A stretch of DNA of 64,000 nucleotides from NCBI RefSeq assembly GCF_002211365.1, contig NZ_LOKZ01000037.1, forward strand, positions 1 to 64,000. Reading direction: 5' to 3'. Numbering within the stretch: position 1 is the first letter of the stretch; each line of letters begins with the position of its first letter. This document shows, piece after piece, positions 59,364 to 64,000 of this stretch. Source of the DNA: Rhizobium sp. R711 (lineage in GTDB: Bacteria; Pseudomonadota; Alphaproteobacteria; Rhizobiales; Rhizobiaceae). Both the position numbers and the translations under genes were made by a program. The notes beneath the pieces were generated by a model. The model had not been told where the DNA came from. It saw only the letters and a program-made list of their open reading frames with translations, and made no database searches.

Positions 59364-60725
59364 ATGGAACGACTGGGAACTGGGATTCGTGCTGGCCGGC
59401 TTTCGCCCGCCGAGTACGAGTCGAATTTCTCCGATCTTCATCCGCGCCTCGACAAGCACGAGGCGCTGGTCGCAGCTGACCGCTGTTATTTCTGCTACGA
59501 CGCGCCGTGCATGACGGCCTGTCCCACCTCCATCGACATTCCGCTCTTCATCCGTCAGATCGCCACCGGCAATCCGCTCGGATCGGCAAAGACGATCTTC
59601 GACCAGAATATTCTGGGCGGCATGTGCGCCCGCGTCTGTCCCACCGAAGATCTGTGCGAGCAGGCCTGCGTGCGCAACACGGCAGAGGAACGCCCTGTCG
59701 AAATCGGTCGTCTTCAGCGCTACGCCACCGATACGGCGATGCAGGCGGACAAGCAGTTCTACAGCCGCGCCGCCTCGACCGGAAAGAAGATCGCCGTGGT
59801 CGGCGCCGGGCCTGCCGGCCTTGCCGCTGCCCATCGCCTTGCGGTGAACGGCCATGACGTCGTCATCTATGATGGCAAGGCAAAGTCCGGCGGCCTCAAC
59901 GAATACGGCATCGCTACCTACAAGGCGGTCGACGACTTCGCCCAGAAGGAAGTCGACTACGTCCTCGCGATCGGCGGCATCGAGGTGCGCCACGATCAGC
60001 AACTGGGTCGTGATTTCTCGCTTGCCGATCTCCAGTCGCAGTATGACGCCGTCTTCCTCGGCATCGGCCTTGCCGGCGTCAATGCGCTGCGCGTCGAAGG
60101 CGAAAGCCTGCCCGGCGTTGATGACGCTGTCGATTTCATCGCCGGCCTGCGTCAGGCCACCGATAAGGGCGAGGTAGCGATTGGCCGCCGTGTCGTCGTT
60201 CTCGGCGGCGGCATGACCGCCATCGACGCCGCCGTGCAGGCAAAGCTCCTCGGCGCCGAGGAGGTAACGATCTGCTATCGCCGCGGCAAGGAGCACATGA
60301 ACGCCTCCGAATTCGAGCAGGATCTCGCCACCTCCAAGGGCGTCATCATCCGCCATTGGCTGGCGCCGAAATCCATTCTTGCGCAGGACGGCAAAGTCGC
60401 CGCGATCGAGGTGGAGTACACCAAGCTGGTCGATGGCCGCCTGTCGACGACGGGCGAAACCGGCGTCATCGCCGCTGATCAAATATTCAAGGCGATCGGT
60501 CAGACCTTTGAGGCGTCAGGCCTCGGTGCGCTGCGCATGGAATCCGGCCGCATCGCCATCGATGCGGATGGCAAGACTTCGCTCGACGGCGTCTGGGCCG
60601 GCGGCGACTGCGTCGTCGGCGGTGACGACCTGACCGTTTCGGCAGTCGCACAGGGGCGCGACGCCGCTGAATCCATCAACCGTATGCTTGCTGCGGGCGC
60701 GCAGCCGGCCGTTGCCGTCGCGTGA
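59364..60725 (+). CDS. preT: Dihydropyrimidine dehydrogenase subunit PreT
   Basis: A 453-residue NAD(P)H-oxidising subunit of the bacterial dihydropyrimidine dehydrogenase. The N-terminal iron-sulphur part has CYFCYDAPCMTACPTSIDIP and GGMCARVCPTEDLCEQAC. FAD- and NAD-binding GxGxxG motifs follow (VVGAGPAGLAAAHRLA, then VVLGGGMTAIDAA). With PreA it reduces uracil and thymine, the first step of pyrimidine breakdown. It lies 15 bases before preA. Confidence 0.92.
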   Translation: MERLGTGIRAGRLSPAEYESNFSDLHPRLDKHEALVAADRCYFCYDAPCMTACPTSIDIPLFIRQIATGNPLGSAKTIFDQNILGGMCARVCPTEDLCEQACVRNTAEERPVEIGRLQRYATDTAMQADKQFYSRAASTGKKIAVVGAGPAGLAAAHRLAVNGHDVVIYDGKAKSGGLNEYGIATYKAVDDFAQKEVDYVLAIGGIEVRHDQQLGRDFSLADLQSQYDAVFLGIGLAGVNALRVEGESLPGVDDAVDFIAGLRQATDKGEVAIGRRVVVLGGGMTAIDAAVQAKLLGAEEVTICYRRGKEHMNASEFEQDLATSKGVIIRHWLAPKSILAQDGKVAAIEVEYTKLVDGRLSTTGETGVIAADQIFKAIGQTFEASGLGALRMESGRIAIDADGKTSLDGVWAGGDCVVGGDDLTVSAVAQGRDAAESINRMLAAGAQPAVAVA

Positions 60726-60740
60726 AGGGGAGAATGAACA

Positions 60741-62054
60741 ATGGCTGATCTCCGCAATAATTTCGTCGGCATCAAGTCGCCCAACCCGTTCTGGCTCGCC
60801 TCCGCGCCGCCGACCGACAAGGCCTACAACGTCGAACGCGCCTTCAAGGCCGGATGGGGCGGTGTCGTCTGGAAGACGCTTGGCGAGGAAGGCCCCCCGG
60901 TCGTCAACGTCAACGGCCCGCGCTACGGCGCGATCTGGGGCGCCGACCGCCGCCTGCTCGGTCTCAACAACATCGAGCTCATCACCGACCGCGACCTCTA
61001 CACCAATCTGCGCGAAATGAAGCAGGTGAAGATGAACTGGCCGGACCGGGCGCTGATCGCCTCGATCATGGTTCCCTGCGAGGAGAACGCCTGGAAGGCG
61101 ATCCTGCCGCTGGTCGAAGAGACCGGCGCCGATGGCATCGAACTCAACTTCGGCTGTCCGCACGGTATGTCGGAACGCGGCATGGGCTCCGCGGTCGGAC
61201 AGGTGCCTGAGTATATCGAAATGGTCGTGCGCTGGTGCAAGCAATACACGCGCATGCCTGTCATCACCAAGCTGACGCCCAACATCACCGACATCCGCAA
61301 GCCGGCCCGTGCCGCGAAAGCCGGTGGCACCGATGCCGTATCGCTGATCAACACGATCAACTCGATCACCTCGGTCAATCTCGACACCTTCTCGCCGGAA
61401 CCGTCGATCGACGGGCGCGGCAGCCACGGCGGCTATTGCGGCCCGGCGGTCAAGCCGATCGCACTCAACATGGTCGCCGAGATCGCCCGCGACCCGGAAA
61501 CCTACGGCCTGCCGATATCAGGCATCGGCGGCGTCACGACATGGCGCGATGCGGCCGAGTTCCTGGCGCTCGGCGCCGGCAACGTGCAGGTCTGCACGGC
61601 GGCGATGACCTACGGCTTCAAAATCGTCCAGGAGATGATCACGGGTCTCTCCGACTGGATGGACGCCAAAGGCCACCGCAACCTCGACGACATCACTGGC
61701 CGCGCAGTGCCGAATGTTTCCGACTGGCAGTATCTCAACCTCAACTACATCGCCAAGGCGAAGATCGACCAGGACGCCTGCATCAAGTGCGGCCGCTGTC
61801 ACATCGCCTGCGAGGATACCTCGCACCAGGCGATTACCCAGTTCGTCAATGGCGTCAGGCACTTCGAGGTGATGGAAGAGGAATGCGTCGGCTGCAACCT
61901 CTGCGTCAACGTCTGTCCGGTCGAGAACTGCATCACCATGGAGCAACTCCCCGTCGGCGACCTCGACAAGCGCACCGGCAAGATCGTCGATCCGAACTAT
62001 GCAAACTGGACGACACATCCGAACAACCCGATGGCTCGCCAGGCCGCGGAGTAA
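60741..62054 (+). CDS. preA: Dihydropyrimidine dehydrogenase subunit PreA
   Basis: A 437-residue FMN subunit. The TIM-barrel part begins NFVGIKSPNPFWLASAPPTD. The active-site Cys loop is ELNFGCPHGMSERGMGSAVG, and GGVTTWRDAAEFLALGAG is the FMN phosphate site. Two [4Fe-4S] sites close the protein (CIKCGRCHIACEDTSHQAI, then CVGCNLCVNVCPVENC). It reduces uracil/thymine with electrons from PreT. No other pyrimidine catabolism genes are in the window downstream. Confidence 0.93.
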   Translation: MADLRNNFVGIKSPNPFWLASAPPTDKAYNVERAFKAGWGGVVWKTLGEEGPPVVNVNGPRYGAIWGADRRLLGLNNIELITDRDLYTNLREMKQVKMNWPDRALIASIMVPCEENAWKAILPLVEETGADGIELNFGCPHGMSERGMGSAVGQVPEYIEMVVRWCKQYTRMPVITKLTPNITDIRKPARAAKAGGTDAVSLINTINSITSVNLDTFSPEPSIDGRGSHGGYCGPAVKPIALNMVAEIARDPETYGLPISGIGGVTTWRDAAEFLALGAGNVQVCTAAMTYGFKIVQEMITGLSDWMDAKGHRNLDDITGRAVPNVSDWQYLNLNYIAKAKIDQDACIKCGRCHIACEDTSHQAITQFVNGVRHFEVMEEECVGCNLCVNVCPVENCITMEQLPVGDLDKRTGKIVDPNYANWTTHPNNPMARQAAE

Positions 62055-62061
62055 CTGCTTT

Positions 62062-62096
62062 GCAACGCCGCGGAAGAGTTTCTTTCGCGGCGTTGC
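62062..62096 (+). terminator. Terminator of preT-preA
   Basis: An 11-bp perfect stem gcaacgccgcg/cgcggcgttgc with a 13-base loop, seven bases past the preA stop. Confidence 0.7.
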
Positions 62097-62164
62097 CTAT
62101 GGAAGGCCTTATGCTATCGATGCCTCGCTGCATTGTCGCAGCTCTCTTTCCAGAGGAGGCAGCC

Positions 62165-62400
62165 ATGGCTCGCAAACACCTCACCGACTTCAGCTTTTGA
62201 GGTCACGTCCAAGCGGCGTAAATCCTATCCATCCGAAACGCGTGTCAAAACCGGCCGACAGTTTGTCCACGGCGATGTCGAACTGGTCGAGAAGCTGGGC
62301 CGAAATGACCCCTGCCCCTGTGGTTCACGGAGGCGCTTTCAAGAACTGTTGCCTGAAATCCGGCAGCTATGACGGCATCCATCGCCACCACTACTTTTAG
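62165..62400 (+). pseudogene. SEC-C motif small protein with two frameshifts
   Basis: A ribosome site (gaggag) precedes ATG 62165, which reads [11 protein letters not shown] and hits a stop. One frame over, the protein continues [20 protein letters not shown] and [16 protein letters not shown], the start of a SEC-C zinc motif. The second half of that motif, [12 protein letters not shown], lies one more frame over and runs to a stop at 62400. One extra base near 62190 and one near 62325 would restore an about 78-residue SEC-C protein. Either the gene is broken or the sequence has two errors. Confidence 0.6.
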
Positions 62401-62422
62401 GGAACGCGACTAAATCCAGGAC

Positions 62423-62452
62423 GGCAAGCGCATGAAAAACCGTGCGCTTGCC
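62423..62452 (-). terminator. Terminator between the SEC-C gene and the GlxA-type gene
   Basis: A 10-bp stem ggcaagcgca/tgcgcttgcc with a 10-base loop, six bases past the stop of the GlxA-type regulator on the minus strand. Confidence 0.6.
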
Positions 62453-62458
62453 TGCGGT

Positions 62459-63436
62459 CTAGCCGTCCACACCCGCAAACGTCTTCCGATATGCCCCAGG
62501 GCTCGTGCCCAGCCGTTTGCGAAAATGGTGCCGCATCGTCGCCAGCGTTCCGAAGCCGCTGGCTTCTGCGATATCGTCGAGGGATGCGCTGCTTGCTCGT
62601 TCCAGGAGTTCACGCGCATGGCGAAGCCGCTCTTTGAGCAGCCATTCGCCCACGGTTTGCCCCGTTGTGCTTTCGAACCGGCGTTGAAAGGTTCGCTGGC
62701 TCATCCTGGCCTTCGCCGCGAGCAGGCTAATCGGCTGCTCCTCGTCCAGCCGCTGCCGCATCCAGTCGATCAGCGGACCAAGCCGGATGCCTTCGCGCTC
62801 CTGCGGCACGGGCGCCTGGATGAACTGAGCCTGTCCGCCTTCGCGGTGCGGCGGCAGAACCAGACGCCGCGCGACGCTGTTGACCGCCTCGGCGCCGAAG
62901 TCGCGACGGACCACATGCAAGCAGAGATCGATGCCAGCAGCGCTGCCGGCGGCCGTCAGCAGACTACCTTCGTCCATGTAAAGCACATCGGCATCGAAGT
63001 TGATGTCGGGATAACGCTTCGAGATCGAGGCGACATACCGCCAATGCGTCGTGGCACGGCGATGGCGAAGAAGCCCGGTCGCTGCAAGCACTGCAACGCC
63101 GGAGCATAGCGACATGATCCGGGCGCCACGCTGATGGGCAGCGCACAACGCATCGATCAGTGCATGCGGAACCTCGGCATCTATGGAGCGCCACCCCGGC
63201 ACCACGATCAGGTCCGCATCCTCAAGCACCTCCAACCCATGGTCAACGGAAACCGCAAGGCCGCCGCCCGCTCTCAGAGGCCCGGGTTCAACTCCGCATA
63301 CCGAGTAGCGATACCACTCTTCCCCCATTTCCGGCCGACGCAGGCCGAAGACCTCGTAGGCGATGCCGAATTCGAAGGTGCAGAGCCCGTCGTAGGCAAG
63401 CACCACAACATACGGGCCTTTCAGTGCGTTTGGCAT
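62459..63436 (-). CDS. GlxA/FtrA-like regulator (DJ-1/PfpI plus AraC)
   Basis: A 325-residue regulator. Residues ~8-190 form a DJ-1/PfpI-like domain with the nucleophile-elbow Cys in IMSLCSGVAVLAATGLL. Residues ~220-320 are an AraC helix-turn-helix pair (LAAKARMSQRTFQRRFESTT, then DDIAEASGFGTLATMRHHF). This is the FtrA/GlxA architecture. It is divergent from a rhodanese gene with 89 bases between the starts, which suggests it controls that gene. The start is uncertain between 63436 and ATGs 7-10 codons upstream. Confidence 0.87.
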   Translation of the reverse strand: MPNALKGPYVVVLAYDGLCTFEFGIAYEVFGLRRPEMGEEWYRYSVCGVEPGPLRAGGGLAVSVDHGLEVLEDADLIVVPGWRSIDAEVPHALIDALCAAHQRGARIMSLCSGVAVLAATGLLRHRRATTHWRYVASISKRYPDINFDADVLYMDEGSLLTAAGSAAGIDLCLHVVRRDFGAEAVNSVARRLVLPPHREGGQAQFIQAPVPQEREGIRLGPLIDWMRQRLDEEQPISLLAAKARMSQRTFQRRFESTTGQTVGEWLLKERLRHARELLERASSASLDDIAEASGFGTLATMRHHFRKRLGTSPGAYRKTFAGVDG

Positions 63437-63525
63437 GATCTTTACGCTAACCGTCATTATGGCCAATTTCGCAAAGCCATAACATCAGCGATGGTCGACG
63501 GCAACTTGAACCGAAAGGAAACGCC

Positions 63526-63939
63526 ATGCCGAGCTTCGTCACCGAAATCCCCGCCGCCTCTCCTGAAGCCACCGCCGCCTATTATGCCCGGAAGCTCGCC
63601 TTCGAAACCGACTGCTGGGATGTTCACGCATCGCTCGCCGCAGGCCACCGAGACTTCGTCTTGCTCGATGTTCGCTCCCCGACGCACTACTCCGCTTTGC
63701 ACATTCCGGGCGCGATCAACCTGCCGCATGGGAAGATGACGGCCCACCGAATGTCGGAATGGCCCGCCGACACGCTTTTCGTCGTCTATTGTGCCGGCCC
63801 TCATTGCAACGGCACCGACAAGGCAGCCCTGCGCCTTGCTAGGCTCGGACTTCAGGTGAAGGTCATGATTGGCGGAATGACGGGTTGGGCCGACGAGGGC
63901 TTTGCCTTCGATAGCGGCTCGGAAACCGCTGCAGCCTAG
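63526..63939 (+). CDS. Rhodanese-like sulfurtransferase
   Basis: A 137-residue single rhodanese domain. It shows CH2A-like DFVLLDVRSPTHYSALHIPG and the active-site Cys loop VVYCAGPHCNGTDKAA, with C89 as the likely persulfide carrier and C94 in the loop. There is no signal peptide. Probable substrates are thiosulfate or other sulfane donors. ATG 63526 has ggaaac upstream. It is paired divergently with the GlxA/FtrA-like regulator. Confidence 0.87.
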   Translation: MPSFVTEIPAASPEATAAYYARKLAFETDCWDVHASLAAGHRDFVLLDVRSPTHYSALHIPGAINLPHGKMTAHRMSEWPADTLFVVYCAGPHCNGTDKAALRLARLGLQVKVMIGGMTGWADEGFAFDSGSETAAA

Positions 63940-63945
63940 CGTCGG

Positions 63946-63975
63946 GTGTGCTGCGGGCGAGGACCTGCAGCACAC
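63946..63975 (+). terminator. Hairpin after the rhodanese gene
   Basis: A 9-bp stem gtgtgctgc/gcagcacac just past the stop codon, followed by an AT-rich tail with a tttt. Confidence 0.5.
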
Positions 63976-64000
63976 AAGCGGGAGATTGAATTTTCGTGCA

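Noticed and set aside
59361-60482. 373-codon frame antisense to preT
   Set aside because: It lies fully within preT, whose Fe-S and nucleotide-binding motifs are complete.

Overview
The window looks like a chromosomal or large-replicon segment of an alphaproteobacterium of the Rhizobiales, most like Rhizobiaceae (Sinorhizobium/Ensifer/Rhizobium). The signs are high GC, a hmuPSTUV haem locus next to a nepR-ecfG-phyR general stress locus, iron boxes of the TGA-N9-TCA type, stress promoters of the GGAAC-N16/17-CGTT type, and a preT-preA pyrimidine reduction pair. The right half (about 36-64 kb) reads as conserved backbone. The left third (about 1-22 kb) looks more accessory: an insertion-sequence end, a broken FtsH-like protease, many LysR/MFS/hydrolase genes and long gene-poor gaps.

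Region by region. 1-0.8 kb: the 5' end of an IS481-like transposase and an empty gap. 0.8-12.8 kb: a detoxification island with YoaK, DoxX, an MFS-ABM fusion, an amidohydrolase, XapX, a YcaC-like cysteine hydrolase, two LysR regulators, a ring-cleaving VOC dioxygenase, ChaC and an alpha/beta hydrolase. Five of its promoters carry one gap-free 30-bp operator, and one copy lies in front of the LysR gene at 10131. 13-14.2 kb: a decayed protease and debris. 14.2-19.8 kb: ABC-like membrane protein with a ruined ATPase, phosphoketolase and GH144-like glucanase, all on the minus strand. 20-22 kb: a small exported protein and an MFS exporter.

22-35.4 kb: a DUF900 lipoprotein hydrolase; an arylsulfatase followed by MoxR-DUF58-DUF4381-VWA-VWA/TPR-BatD; then a formylglycine-generating enzyme, an exported HAD phosphatase, a DUF1269 protein and a DUF4105 protein. 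The lipoprotein, the sulfatase, the sulfatase-activating enzyme and a small gene at 37.5 kb all carry the same 19-bp promoter element. This suggests one regulon for sulfatase production, activation and envelope handling. A membrane-anchored winged-helix/TPR protein at 35.4-37.2 kb is a candidate regulator.

35.4-64 kb: class III nucleotide cyclase, marR-FUSC-aaeX-aaeA efflux operon, hisC-like aminotransferase, an aspartyl hydroxylase, TetR-SMR pair, truncated haemoglobin and DUF423; haem/iron locus (HmuQ-like monooxygenase, DUF2325, TonB, hmuPSTUV); general stress locus (DUF883, EcfG, NepR, PhyR, HWE kinase) with three clean EcfG-type promoters; preT-preA; a frameshifted SEC-C gene; and a divergent GlxA/FtrA-like regulator and rhodanese pair. 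No tRNA, rRNA or CRISPR array was seen.
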